Assembly (NCBI RefSeq): GCF_001315015.1
Contig: NZ_CP012914.1
Location: 1,426,001-1,490,000, forward strand
Length of the DNA stretch: 64,000 nt
Direction of reading: 5' to 3'
Origin: Azospirillum brasilense
GTDB taxonomy: Bacteria > Pseudomonadota > Alphaproteobacteria > Azospirillales > Azospirillaceae
Both the position numbers and the translations under genes were made by a program. Positions 28,109-37,189 of the stretch are shown here, piece after piece (the stretch's first letter is position 1; the number at the start of each line of letters is the position of its first letter). Under the pieces are notes generated by a model that had not been told where the DNA came from, searched no databases, and saw nothing but the letters and a program-made list of their open reading frames with translations.

Positions 28109-28438
28109 ATGCGCGACCACCCTTTCCGACCCGCCCATGCCATTTCGCCCAATCCCATTTCGCCCAACGCCGCGCCGTGCGAAGCCGACCATGCTTCGTC
28201 CGCCGCGCGCGAACCCGACGTGCAGTTGGCCGCCATGGTGCCGCAGAGCGTCAAGCGCGCCGTGCGCCGCCGTGCGGAAGAGGAGGGGACGACCGTCCGC
28301 AGCGTCCTTCTGCGCGCCCTGAAGCACGCCGGAATCGCCGAGGTGGAGGAGTCGGAGATCGCCGACCGCCGGATCGCCGCCGGTGCCGAACGCTCCGGCG
28401 TGTGGAAGGCCAACCGCACTCCCACCCGCGCCCGTTGA
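28109..28438 (+). CDS. Small ribbon-helix-helix-like DNA-binding protein
   Basis: The 109-residue protein has a disordered N-terminus (with a short internal duplication ISPNPISPN) and a core PQSVKRAVRRRAEEEGTTVR followed by SVLLRALKHAGI, which has the beta-strand/helix/helix pattern of ribbon-helix-helix repressors or antitoxins. No toxin gene adjoins it. It is 58 bp upstream of a large sensor kinase on the same strand and may regulate it. Function is inferred from pattern only. Confidence 0.6.
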   Translation: MRDHPFRPAHAISPNPISPNAAPCEADHASSAAREPDVQLAAMVPQSVKRAVRRRAEEEGTTVRSVLLRALKHAGIAEVEESEIADRRIAAGAERSGVWKANRTPTRAR

Positions 28439-28496
28439 CGGGGGCATCCCGTATCCCGCACGGTCTCACGGCATCATTTTCCGAAAGCCGTCCTGC

Positions 28497-31400
28497 ATGA
28501 GCCTTCTTCACCGCCTGTTGCTGCTCGTCCTCGTGGCGATGATTCCGGCGGCCGCCATCGAGGTGAAGAGCGAGCTGGCTCTGCGCGCCGCGCGCGAGGC
28601 GGAGGCGGGGCGGGACGCCCTGCACCTCGCCGCGTTGTTCGAGGCGGAGCAGCACCGCATGATCGACGGGCTTCGGCAGGTTCTGAGCACGCTGGTGAAG
28701 GCCGATCCGGCACGCGCGCCCGGCTCTCCGGCCTGTCAGGCGCTGATGGACGAACTGCGCGCGTCGTATCCCGGCCATCTCGGCATCGTGATCGCCGGGC
28801 TGGACGGGGTGGTCCGTTGCGGGACCGATCGCGTCTCGCTGGGGATGTCCATTGCCGACCGCGACTATTTCCGCGACGCGCTGGACAACGGTCGCATGAC
28901 GCCGGGCGAGCATGTCTTCCGCCGGACGGACGGGCGCTCCGCCATGCCCGTCGCGCTGGCCTTCAATGACGCGGAGGGCCGTGCCGCCGGCGTGGTGACG
29001 GCGATGATCGATATGTCCTGGATCGCCGATTTCCTGTCCATGCGGCCGCTGTCCGACAACGTGCGGGTCACGTTGGTGGATCGCCGCGACCGGGTGGTCG
29101 CCCAGGTGCCGCTCCCGCCGAACCAAGCGGATGGCAATGGCGCGCTGCCACCATCCGTCATCGCGCTGCTGTCCCGTGACGTCCCCGGTGTCACCGAGGT
29201 GTCCGGATCGGACGGACGGCCACGCATCGTCGCCTACCAGCCGACCGGGCGGAGTCTGGACGGCATCGGCGTTCTGGTCAGCCTGGACAAGGGCGAGGCG
29301 CTGGGACCGATCCGCGGCGCAATGCTTCAGGCGATGACGGGCATTGCCACCGTGCTGCTGCTGACGCTGCTCGCCGTCTGGTGGGGGGGCAGCCGGTTCC
29401 TGCGGCGGCCCGTGGCGGCGCTGGTCGCGACGGCAGAGCAGTGGAAACGCGGCGACCTGACGGCGCGCAGCGGTGTGGCGGACCAGTCGTCCGAACTTGG
29501 CACTCTGGCCCGCGCCTTCGACAGCATGGCCGAAGAGTTGGCCCATCAGCAGAAAACCCGGGAGCAAGCCAACGCGCGGGTCCACAAGATGGCCGCTGTT
29601 TTGGGCAGCACCACCGACGGCGTGTTCGAGGTGGATCGCAATTGGCGCATCACCTTCATCAACGAGCGCGCCCGGACGCTGATCGCCGCGGGACGCGACC
29701 TGATCGGCCAGGATCTGTGGGACGTTTTCCCGGAGGTCTCCGCCAGCGCGTTCGGGGAGAATTACCGCCGCGCCATGCGGGACCAGGCGCCCGTCGAGTT
29801 CGAGGACTATTGTACGGCCTTCGAATCCTGGTTCGCCGTGCGGGCCTTCCCGTCGCCGGACGGGCTGGCCGTCTTCTTCCAGGACACCACCGCCCGCAAG
29901 TGGGGGGAGGCGGCCCTGGTTTCCGCCAACCGGGAAAAGAACGCGCTGCTCGCCCAGTTGAACAGCCTGCTGCAGAACGCGCCGGTCGGCTTCGCCTTCT
30001 TCGACCGCGAGCGCCGTTACATCCGCATCAACGAGCAGTTGGCCGATTGCAACGGCATCCTGGCGGAGGCCCACATGGGCCGCACTCTGGCGGACCTGAT
30101 TCCCGTCGTGGGCGCCAGTGTCGAGCCGCTGATCGACCGGGTGTTCGACACCGGCGAGCCGATCCCCTACCGGGAGGTGATGGGCGAGACGCCCAGGGAG
30201 CCGGGCGTGACGCGCCATTGGCTGATCGCCCTGTTCCCCGTGCATGAAGGGATGGAGGTCGCGGCGGTCGGTGCCGTCGTGATGGAGGTCACCGACCTGC
30301 GCCGGGCGGAGACGGCGCGCCGCCAGAGCGATGAACGCTTCCGCTCGGTCTTCGAACTGGCGGCGGTGGGAATCGAACGGGTGGGCTTGGACGGCCGCCT
30401 CCTCGACGTCAACGCCAAGATCTGCGACATCGTCGGCTACCCGCGCGAGGAGTTGCTGAAGCGGACCTACCGCGACATCACCGACCCGGCCGATCTGCCG
30501 GCCGAGGAGGGGTTGATCGAGCGGCTGCTGTCCGGCGAACTGTCCAGCTACGCCCTGGAGAAGCGCTACCGCCGCAAGGACGGCGGGGCGGTGTGGGTGC
30601 GGGTGACCTCGTCGCTCGCCCGGATCACCGGTACGGAGCCAGCCTACCGCATCACCGTGGCCGAGGACATCACCGAGCGCAAGGCGATGGAGGCCGAGTT
30701 GCGATCCGCCCGCGACGAGGCGGAGCGCGCCAACCTCGCCAAGTCGAAGTTCCTGGCGGCGGCCAGCCACGACCTGCGTCAGCCGCTCCAATCGCTGTTC
30801 TTCTTCGCCGCCGCCCTGTCGGCCCATGTCGGGTCTGCCGCGGGCGCCAAGATCCTGACCCATCTGGAGCAGGGGCTGGACGCGCTGAAGGGGCTGCTGG
30901 ACAGCCTGCTCGACGTGTCGCGGCTCGACGCCGGGGTGGTGACGCCGGTGTTCGAGGAATTCGACGTGGCGGAGGTGCTGGACCCGATCCGGGCCGCCTA
31001 CGCGCCGGTCGCCGCGGGCAAGGGCATCGGCTGGCAGGTGGAGGTCGCCGCCGGGCGGGTGCGCAGCGACCGCACGCTGCTTGGCCGGCTGCTGCGCAAT
31101 CTGGTCGAGAACGCCATCCGCTACACCGACAGCGGGCTTGTGCGGGTGCAGTGCCGGCCGGACGGGCGCTTCCTGTCCATTGTCGTCCAGGACACCGGCA
31201 TGGGCATTCCCGACGACCATCTGGAGCGGATCTTCGAGGAGTTCCATCAGGTCGGCAACCCGGAGCGGGACCGCAACCAGGGTCTCGGCCTCGGCCTCGC
31301 CATCGTGCGGCGCCTGTCGCGGCTGCTCGAACACCCGGTGCAGGTGCGTTCCGCGGTGGGCAAGGGCTCGGCCTTCCGGGTGCTGGTGCCGACGGGTGAA

Positions 31401-31832
31401 CCGGTGATGGCCGCCGCGGCGGTTGCGGGAAGTGAGGGGCCGGGGATGGGGCAGGGCCGTCTTGCCGTGCTGGTGGATGACGACGCCATCGTGCTGATGG
31501 GGCTTCAACTGATCCTGACGGAATGGGGCTACACCGTGCTGGCGGCGGGAAGCGCCGATCAGGCGATGGAGCGGCTGTCCGCCCAGACCCGCGTTCCCGA
31601 CATCGTGATCGCCGATTACCGGCTGCGCGAGGGGCGGATCGGGACCGAGGTGATCCTGCGCGTGCGCGAGCGCTACGGGGCCGGAGTGCCGGGGGTGATC
31701 CTGACCGGCGAGACGGGGCCGGACTGTCTTCTGGACGCCACCGCCCATGGGCTGACCGTGATCCACAAACCGGTCACCCCCCGTGAATTGGCGGCGGCAG
31801 TGGACCAGCAATTGAAGGCCGTGCCGGCGTGA
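28497..31832 (+). CDS. Membrane hybrid sensor kinase (Cache-HAMP-PAS x3-HisKA-HATPase-REC)
   Basis: The 1111-residue protein has TM1 at about 4-22, a periplasmic dCache-like sensor (about 30-270, RCGTDRVSLGMSIADRDYF), TM2 at about 280-300 and HAMP. Three PAS domains occupy about 355-730. HisKA has FLAAASHDLRQPLQSLFFF (His758), the HATPase has NLVENAIRYTDSG and GLGLGLAIVRRL, and the REC has Asp1040 in VIADYRLREG. This HisKA type (ASHDLRQPLQ) is typical of large environmental-sensing hybrid kinases. No response regulator follows, so the partner is elsewhere. Confidence 0.92.
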   Translation: MSLLHRLLLLVLVAMIPAAAIEVKSELALRAAREAEAGRDALHLAALFEAEQHRMIDGLRQVLSTLVKADPARAPGSPACQALMDELRASYPGHLGIVIAGLDGVVRCGTDRVSLGMSIADRDYFRDALDNGRMTPGEHVFRRTDGRSAMPVALAFNDAEGRAAGVVTAMIDMSWIADFLSMRPLSDNVRVTLVDRRDRVVAQVPLPPNQADGNGALPPSVIALLSRDVPGVTEVSGSDGRPRIVAYQPTGRSLDGIGVLVSLDKGEALGPIRGAMLQAMTGIATVLLLTLLAVWWGGSRFLRRPVAALVATAEQWKRGDLTARSGVADQSSELGTLARAFDSMAEELAHQQKTREQANARVHKMAAVLGSTTDGVFEVDRNWRITFINERARTLIAAGRDLIGQDLWDVFPEVSASAFGENYRRAMRDQAPVEFEDYCTAFESWFAVRAFPSPDGLAVFFQDTTARKWGEAALVSANREKNALLAQLNSLLQNAPVGFAFFDRERRYIRINEQLADCNGILAEAHMGRTLADLIPVVGASVEPLIDRVFDTGEPIPYREVMGETPREPGVTRHWLIALFPVHEGMEVAAVGAVVMEVTDLRRAETARRQSDERFRSVFELAAVGIERVGLDGRLLDVNAKICDIVGYPREELLKRTYRDITDPADLPAEEGLIERLLSGELSSYALEKRYRRKDGGAVWVRVTSSLARITGTEPAYRITVAEDITERKAMEAELRSARDEAERANLAKSKFLAAASHDLRQPLQSLFFFAAALSAHVGSAAGAKILTHLEQGLDALKGLLDSLLDVSRLDAGVVTPVFEEFDVAEVLDPIRAAYAPVAAGKGIGWQVEVAAGRVRSDRTLLGRLLRNLVENAIRYTDSGLVRVQCRPDGRFLSIVVQDTGMGIPDDHLERIFEEFHQVGNPERDRNQGLGLGLAIVRRLSRLLEHPVQVRSAVGKGSAFRVLVPTGEPVMAAAAVAGSEGPGMGQGRLAVLVDDDAIVLMGLQLILTEWGYTVLAAGSADQAMERLSAQTRVPDIVIADYRLREGRIGTEVILRVRERYGAGVPGVILTGETGPDCLLDATAHGLTVIHKPVTPRELAAAVDQQLKAVPA

Positions 31833-31847
31833 ACCGGCGTCCGGCCG

Positions 31848-32375
31848 TTAGCGCGTGAGGCCCCAGCGCCGGTACCAAGCGTTCAGGTCGCGCGCGGAAT
31901 CGATCCGGAGCTTCGGCAGGTCGGCCTGATCGAAGGTGCGCAGGTTTCTTGCCCGGTTTCTCGGGGTGGCGACGGCGATGTGGCGGATCATCTCCCATTT
32001 GATGCTGTCCCGGCGGCCCTCCAGCGCGCCCCGCCGTTCCCGCTCGAACAGCGTCCGGCGAAAGTAGCGCAGCAGGCTGAGCGGCATGGGCACGTCCAGG
32101 TAGATCAGTCCCGTCGCCCGCTGGAAGCGCTGCGGAATGCAGCGTGAGTAGTTTCCCTCCATGATCCAGCACGCGCCGGCGATGGCCGCGTCGTGCAAGG
32201 CAATGAACTCCTCGGTCGGCCGTGGCTGCCAATCCGTGTTGGGGGCGTGGTACAGCCGGTCGAGGTGGACGACCGGAAAGCCGCGCTGTCGCGCGATCGC
32301 TTCGGCAAGCGTGGATTTCCCGCTGTTGGACGGCCCGAGGATGCAAATGCGTTGCCCGAGGTCGGAAAGCTGCAT
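31848..32375 (-). CDS. Small P-loop kinase-like protein (topology-modulation/FlaR-like)
   Basis: The 175-residue protein has Walker A in CILGPSNSGKSTLAEAIA and an adenylate-kinase-like order with VVHLDRLYHAPN and WIMEGNYS, and TGLIYLDVPMPLSLLRYFRR. It resembles the P-loop proteins once named DNA topology modulation protein FlaR; the true substrate is unknown. Start 32375 gives the P-loop near the N-terminus; an in-frame TTG at 32417 is possible. It converges with the hybrid kinase gene. Confidence 0.75.
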   Translation of the reverse strand: MQLSDLGQRICILGPSNSGKSTLAEAIARQRGFPVVHLDRLYHAPNTDWQPRPTEEFIALHDAAIAGACWIMEGNYSRCIPQRFQRATGLIYLDVPMPLSLLRYFRRTLFERERRGALEGRRDSIKWEMIRHIAVATPRNRARNLRTFDQADLPKLRIDSARDLNAWYRRWGLTR

Positions 32376-32495
32376 GAGGTTGATACCGTTACGAAACAAA
32401 GCCCGGTCGGGCCGCAAAAATCGCGGCGATCCTAGCGGGCGTCGGCGCGCCGCGACACCCCACCCATGCGGTACGCCGTCGGTGTCGTCCGGTGG

Positions 32496-32780
32496 TCACT
32501 CCGCCTGGGCAAGTTCCTTCGCGGCGGGGCGGGGGGCGAGGGCGGCGCGGCCGTTGTCGGTCAGGCGGCAGACCAGCCAATCGGGCTTCAGCGGATTGTG
32601 GAACCAGCGCTCCGCCCAGCCGGACTTCAGGCAGCTTTCGATGGTCTGGCGCTTGACGCGCTGGCCGTCGGTGTCGAACAGGGGCAGCTTGCCGCCGGGC
32701 TGGTCCAGGCCGTTGCGCAGCCACGCCGCCTGTGCCTCGGTGGGGCGGCGTCGGGACGTGGTGCGTCGGGGTGCGGCCAT
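32496..32780 (-). CDS. Hypothetical small basic protein, possible winged-helix
   Basis: The 94-residue protein starts at ATG 32780 with a GAGGCGA site upstream. It has a basic start (APRRTTSRRRP) and then a compact part with RQTIESCLKSGWAERWFHNP and LVCRLTDNGRAALA, a pattern seen in winged-helix proteins (the LTDxGR turn). No family is recognised firmly. It is divergent from cutA with 92 bp between. Confidence 0.65.
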   Translation of the reverse strand: MAAPRRTTSRRRPTEAQAAWLRNGLDQPGGKLPLFDTDGQRVKRQTIESCLKSGWAERWFHNPLKPDWLVCRLTDNGRAALAPRPAAKELAQAE

Positions 32781-32872
32781 GGTTCGTCGCCTCGGAAGAT
32801 GTTGCGGCCCGGCTGTCGCGCTCTGGCGGCCTGTGGCAAGATTCGGGCACTCTACATCGAAAGGGTTCGGCC

Positions 32873-33187
32873 ATGGAATTCGTCTTCGCCTACATCACCG
32901 CCGGATCGCGGGACGAGGCCCGGCGCATCGGCCGTATGCTGGTCGAGGAGCGGCTGGCCGCCTGCGCCAACATCTTCGACGGCATGACCTCCATCTACCG
33001 CTGGCAGGACGCCATCGAGGAAGCCACGGAAACGGTGCTGATCGCCAAGACGCGGGCGGAGCTGTTCGACCGGCTGGCCGCGCGGGTGCGGGAGTTGCAC
33101 AGCTACGAGGTGCCCTGCGTGGTCGAGCTGAGGGTGGGGCGCGGCAACCCGGCCTATCTGGACTGGCTGCGCAACGAAACCGCCTGA
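32873..33187 (+). CDS. cutA: Divalent-cation tolerance protein CutA
   Basis: The 104-residue protein starts at ATG 32873 behind GAAAGGG. It contains the CutA1 hallmarks: ARRIGRMLVEERLAACANIF, SIYRWQDAIEEATETVLIAK and HSYEVPCVVELRVGRGNPAYL. CutA forms trimers related to PII fold and is linked to copper tolerance in E. coli (family knowledge). It has the expected length. The MFS gene follows after 121 bp. Confidence 0.95.
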   Translation: MEFVFAYITAGSRDEARRIGRMLVEERLAACANIFDGMTSIYRWQDAIEEATETVLIAKTRAELFDRLAARVRELHSYEVPCVVELRVGRGNPAYLDWLRNETA

Positions 33188-33255
33188 GCCCCGATGCCGG
33201 CCGCCGCATGCCGGCCATGACGGTGGCGCATTGGACCGCCTCCGACCCGCGTGCC

Positions 33256-33269
33256 ACCTTCGCGAAGGT
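33256..33269. promoter_or_regulatory. 14-bp perfect palindrome before MFS gene
   Basis: ACCTTCGCGAAGGT is a perfect palindrome 39 bp upstream of the MFS start. It is a good operator candidate; there is no regulator gene next to it. Confidence 0.4.
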
Positions 33270-33308
33270 TGCTTTCAAGCGCAAATCATCCGGATGCGGA
33301 GAATTTCC

Positions 33309-34523
33309 ATGACTGACACATCGGCGCGGCTGTCGATCGGCTTTTCCTGGGTCGGCCACGCGCTGATGCACATCGTGACGGCGCTGTTCCTGACGGTCGT
33401 CCTGGTGTTGGAACGGGAATGGAAGCTGCCCTACGACGAACTGATCCGGCTGTGGACGCTGGGCGCGCTGATGATCGGCGTCGGCGCGCCGCTGGCCGGC
33501 TGGCTGGGCGACCGCTGGAGCGAATGCCGGATGATGGCGGTCTTCTTCCTGCTGACCGGGGCGGGGACCATCGCCTGCGGCCTGACCGACGGTCCGGAGG
33601 CGCTGCTCTGGGCGCTGGCGGTGCTCGGGCTCGGCGCCTCGATCTACCACCCGGTGGGCATGGCCTGGATGGTCAAGAACGCCACCAACCGCGGCAAGGC
33701 GCTCGGCTACCAGGGCATTTTCGGCACCGTCGGCATCGCCTCGGCGGCGGTGGTGGCCGGCGGCCTGACGGAATGGCTGGGCTGGCGCTCGGCCTTCCTG
33801 ATTCCGGGCGCAATCTGCCTGGGGCTGGGCGTGGCGCTGGCCCTGCTGATCGCGCTGGGCAAGGTCGAGGACCGCCAGGGCGACGTGAAGCCGATCCCCA
33901 AGGCGTCGCGCGGCGACGTGATCCGCGCCTTCGTCGTTCTGTCGGTGACGATGGTCTGCGCCGGCCTGATGTTCAACGCCATGCAGGTTGTGCTGCCCAA
34001 GCTGTTCGAAGCGCGGCTGAGCGACCTGCTGGGCGGCAGCACGCTGGGCGTCGGCGGCGTGGTGACGGCGGTCTATCTGTTCGCCGCCCTGCCGCAGCTC
34101 ATCGGCGGGCATCTGGCCGACAAGTACCCGCTGAAGCGCATCTACACCCTGTGCCTGCTGGTCCAGGTGCCGATGATGGCGGCGGTGGCGGTCCTGGCCG
34201 ACCTGCCGCTGGTCGGTGCTGCGGCGCTGGTCGTCGTCGCCTCCCAGGTGCAGATTCCGGCGGAGAACCTCCTGCTCGCCCGCTACACGCCGGAGAGGCA
34301 CCGCGGGCTGGCCTATGGCGCCAAGTTCATCCTGTCCTTCGGCGCCGGTCCGCTGGCCGTGCAGCTTGTCGCCCTGGTCTATGAGCGGACGGGCGAGTTC
34401 GTCATGCTCTACGCCACGCTGTCGGTGCTGGCGCTGGTCGCCTTCGCGGCGGCGCTGCTGCTGCCGCGCGACCGCGACGCTCCGGCCAAGCCCGCCGCAG
34501 CCCCGATGGCGGCGGCGGAGTAA
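33309..34523 (+). CDS. MFS transporter
   Basis: The 404-residue protein has about 12 hydrophobic segments and the MFS loop GWLGDRWSECRMMAVFF between TM2 and TM3. ATG 33309 follows GGAG. Other segments such as LGLGASIYHPVGMAWM resemble fosmidomycin-resistance/sugar-phosphate-like carriers, but the substrate is not certain. Its stop is 4 bp from the stop of the convergent SPOR-domain gene. Confidence 0.88.
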   Translation: MTDTSARLSIGFSWVGHALMHIVTALFLTVVLVLEREWKLPYDELIRLWTLGALMIGVGAPLAGWLGDRWSECRMMAVFFLLTGAGTIACGLTDGPEALLWALAVLGLGASIYHPVGMAWMVKNATNRGKALGYQGIFGTVGIASAAVVAGGLTEWLGWRSAFLIPGAICLGLGVALALLIALGKVEDRQGDVKPIPKASRGDVIRAFVVLSVTMVCAGLMFNAMQVVLPKLFEARLSDLLGGSTLGVGGVVTAVYLFAALPQLIGGHLADKYPLKRIYTLCLLVQVPMMAAVAVLADLPLVGAAALVVVASQVQIPAENLLLARYTPERHRGLAYGAKFILSFGAGPLAVQLVALVYERTGEFVMLYATLSVLALVAFAAALLLPRDRDAPAKPAAAPMAAAE

Positions 34524-34527
34524 CGGG

Positions 34528-35190
34528 TCACAGCTTGTCCGGCAGGCTGGGGTAGGGCGCGTCGCCGGGCAGATCGGCCACCACTGTCCGTCCGGTCCAG
34601 GTCAGGAGCCACGCGTCGCCGACCCCGGCGGCGCGGATCTCGGCCAAGCGGCGCAAGGCGGTCGGTCGGTCCTCCGGCGGCAGGACGAGGCGGTGGATGC
34701 GGCGGCCCCGCACGTCGGCGGCCACGATGCCGGCCTCCGGATGGCCCAGCCGCGCGCGCTGGGCTTCGGCCTGCCCACGCTTGGAAAAGCTGCCCGCCAC
34801 CACGAGGAAGCGCCGTTCTGCAGGGCGCGGCATCGGCGGCAGCGCGGCGATCTCCACCTCCGCCGTCACGGGAAGCGGCGCGGGCGGGGGCGGAACAGGG
34901 GCGGGTGAGGGTTCCGTTTCCGGAAGGGGGACCGGCGCGCCCTCGGCGCTGCGGACCACCGGCACGATCACCGGCTTGCAGACATAGCCTTGGCTGATGA
35001 CGCGGAAGGTCGCGCAGTCCTGCTGCAGCATCGCCGACAGCATGTGATCGGTGCTGCTCTTGCTGGTGCCGACATACAGCATCCCGTCCACGGCGAAGGA
35101 CGCGGCGGTCATCGCCACCGGTGCGCCCGCGCAACCGCCCAGCCCCAGCAACGCGACCGCCGTCACTCCCCGCCTGAGCCGTCCGCTCAT
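34528..35190 (-). CDS. SPOR-domain lipoprotein
   Basis: The 220-residue protein begins with a lipoprotein signal (VTAVALLGLGGC, lipidation at Cys20). A proline-rich linker (about 105-130) precedes a C-terminal SPOR domain (about 145-215, RRFLVVAGSFSKRGQAEAQR). SPOR domains bind denuded septal peptidoglycan, so a septal cell-envelope role is inferred. Start ATG 35190 puts the signal at the N-terminus, with GGGGAAG upstream. Confidence 0.8.
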   Translation of the reverse strand: MSGRLRRGVTAVALLGLGGCAGAPVAMTAASFAVDGMLYVGTSKSSTDHMLSAMLQQDCATFRVISQGYVCKPVIVPVVRSAEGAPVPLPETEPSPAPVPPPPAPLPVTAEVEIAALPPMPRPAERRFLVVAGSFSKRGQAEAQRARLGHPEAGIVAADVRGRRIHRLVLPPEDRPTALRRLAEIRAAGVGDAWLLTWTGRTVVADLPGDAPYPSLPDKL

Positions 35191-35362
35191 GCCCCGCTTC
35201 CCCGCCCTGTTCGCCTTAGGGTCGGTGCTATGACCTGCGGAGGTCAATGGAACGGCCAGCGCTTAGCCCTTCGCGTCATGCCTACCTCTTGCGGGGTATC
35301 CCCCGCCCGCCGGGCCGGACGCCGCGGCGGACGGAGGGGAACCGGCATCAGGCGGCGGCCAA

Positions 35363-36652
35363 TCAGGCGGCCGATAGGGCACGGTCGAGGTCGGCGATGA
35401 TGTCCTCGACGCTCTCCAGCCCGATCGACAGGCGCAGCACGTCCGGACCGGCGCCCGCCTGGGCCTGACCTTCCGGCGACAACTGGCGGTGCGTGGTCGA
35501 GGAGGGGTGGATGATCAGCGACCGGCTGTCGCCGATGTTGGCGAGGTGGCTGAGGAGCTGGACGTTCTCCACCACCTTCACGCCGACGTCGAAGCCGCCC
35601 TTGACGCCGAAGGTCAGCACGGCGCCGGCCCCCTTGGGCAGGTACTTCTTGGCCAGCGCGTGGTACTTGGACGATTCCAGCCCGGCGTAGCTGACCCAGC
35701 CCACCGCCGGATGGCTCTCCAGGAACTGCGCGACTTTCAGGGCGCTGTCGCTGTGGCGCTGCATGCGCAGCGGCAGCGTCTCGATGCCGTTCAGCGTCAG
35801 GAAGGCGTTCAGCGGCGCCTGGCTCGGCCCGAGGTCGCGCAGGCCGACGGCGTGGCCGTGGATGGTGAAGGCCAGATGGCCGAAGGTCTCCTGGAACTTC
35901 AGCCCGTGATAGCCGGCGTCCGGCTCCGACAGGGCGGGGAACTTGCCGGACTTGCCCCAGTCGAAGGTGCCGCTGTCGATGACCACGCCGCCGACCGAGG
36001 TGCCGTTGCCCGACAGGAACTTCGTGGTCGAATGCACGACCAGCGTGGCGCCCCACTGGATCGGGTTTATCAGGTACGGCGTCGCCAGAGTGTTGTCGAC
36101 GATCAGCGGAATGCCGGCCTCGTCGGCGATCTTGGCGATGGCCTCCAGATCGGTGACCACGCCGCCGGGGTTGGCGAGGCTTTCCACGAAGATGGCCTTG
36201 GTCTTCGCGGTGATGGCGGCGCGGACGTTCTCCGGCTGGTCGGTGTCCACGAAGACGGACTTCCAGCCAAAGGCGCGCGGGAAGCTGGTGCCGAGCTGGT
36301 TGAGCGTGCCGCCGTAGAGCTTGCGCGAGGCGACGATCTCGTCGCCCGGCTCCATCAGCGGGAACAGGGCGAGCAGCTGGGCCGCGTGGCCGGAGGAGGT
36401 GGCCGTGGCCCCGGCGCCGCCTTCCAGGTTGGCGAGCCGCTCCTCCAGCACCGACACGGTCGGGTTGGTCAGGCGGGAGTAGATGAAGCCGACCTTCTGG
36501 AGGTTGAACAGCGAGGCCGCGTCGTCCACGTCGTCGAAGACGAAGCTGGTGGTCTGGTAGATCGGCGTCTGGCGCGCCCCGGTGGCGGGGTCGGGGGCGG
36601 CGCCGGCGTGGATGGCGCGGGTTTCGAAACCGAAGGACTTCTGCTCGCTCAT
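35363..36652 (-). CDS. metY: O-acetylhomoserine aminocarboxypropyltransferase (sulfhydrylase)
   Basis: The 429-residue Cys/Met-metabolism PLP enzyme has SRLTNPTVSVLEERLANLEG, the PLP lysine in VVHSTTKFLSGNGTSVGG (Lys211) and DNTLATPYL. Its length fits O-acetylhomoserine sulfhydrylases (about 430 aa) rather than cystathionine lyases (about 390 aa). The enzyme makes homocysteine from O-acetylhomoserine and sulfide. It follows the CoA-binding protein by 18 bp and is probably the last gene of a three-gene operon. No SAM-II riboswitch sits directly upstream. Confidence 0.93.
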   Translation of the reverse strand: MSEQKSFGFETRAIHAGAAPDPATGARQTPIYQTTSFVFDDVDDAASLFNLQKVGFIYSRLTNPTVSVLEERLANLEGGAGATATSSGHAAQLLALFPLMEPGDEIVASRKLYGGTLNQLGTSFPRAFGWKSVFVDTDQPENVRAAITAKTKAIFVESLANPGGVVTDLEAIAKIADEAGIPLIVDNTLATPYLINPIQWGATLVVHSTTKFLSGNGTSVGGVVIDSGTFDWGKSGKFPALSEPDAGYHGLKFQETFGHLAFTIHGHAVGLRDLGPSQAPLNAFLTLNGIETLPLRMQRHSDSALKVAQFLESHPAVGWVSYAGLESSKYHALAKKYLPKGAGAVLTFGVKGGFDVGVKVVENVQLLSHLANIGDSRSLIIHPSSTTHRQLSPEGQAQAGAGPDVLRLSIGLESVEDIIADLDRALSAA

Positions 36653-36670
36653 GATGGCTTCCTCTGCTTT

Positions 36671-37189
36671 TTACATCAGTTTTTTGAAGGATTTGGCCGG
36701 TGCGGCCTTCTTGGACGTCAGGATGTTGGAGTTGACGCCGATGCGCCCGATCTCGTGGAACAGGCGCTGAAGTTCGATCTTGGGACAGCGGTTCATGACC
36801 ACGGTCAGCCCCGCCGCCTCGGCCCGCGCCGCCGCCTCGTCGTTGCGCACGCCGAGCTGCATCCACACCACCTTGGCGCCGGCGGCGATGGCCTCGTCGG
36901 TCACGCCTCCGGCGGCGGCGGCGTTGCGGAAGACGTCCACCATGTCCGGCGGCTCCGGCAGCTCCGACAGGCTGGCGTAGACCCGCTCGCCGAGGATGGT
37001 CTGGCCGGCCAGCTTCGGGTTGACGGGGATGACGCGGTAGCCCTTGTCGCGCAGGTACTTCAGCACGATGAAGCTGGCCTTCACCGGGTCGTTCGACGCG
37101 CCGACCAGGGCGATGGTCTTCACCCGGTCCAGGACTTGGCGGATGAACTCGTCGCTGTAGCCGTCGTGCGAGGGGGCGGGGCCGCTCAT
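36671..37189 (-). CDS. CoA-binding domain protein
   Basis: The 172-residue protein has a Rossmann CoA-binding domain, KTIALVGASNDPVKASFIVL, RVIPVNPKLAGQTILGERVY and GAKVVWMQLGVRNDEAA, as in YccU-type proteins. Its start ATG 37189 overlaps the enoyl-CoA hydratase stop by 4 bp (ATGA), showing translational coupling. Function in the family is poorly defined; proximity to an enoyl-CoA hydratase and metY is the only clue. Confidence 0.88.
   Translation of the reverse strand: MSGPAPSHDGYSDEFIRQVLDRVKTIALVGASNDPVKASFIVLKYLRDKGYRVIPVNPKLAGQTILGERVYASLSELPEPPDMVDVFRNAAAAGGVTDEAIAAGAKVVWMQLGVRNDEAAARAEAAGLTVVMNRCPKIELQRLFHEIGRIGVNSNILTSKKAAPAKSFKKLM

Noticed and set aside
28123..28170. Repeated CATTTCGCCCAA units as a regulatory repeat
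   Set aside because: They lie inside the RHH-like coding frame and encode ISPN repeats, so coding duplication explains them.
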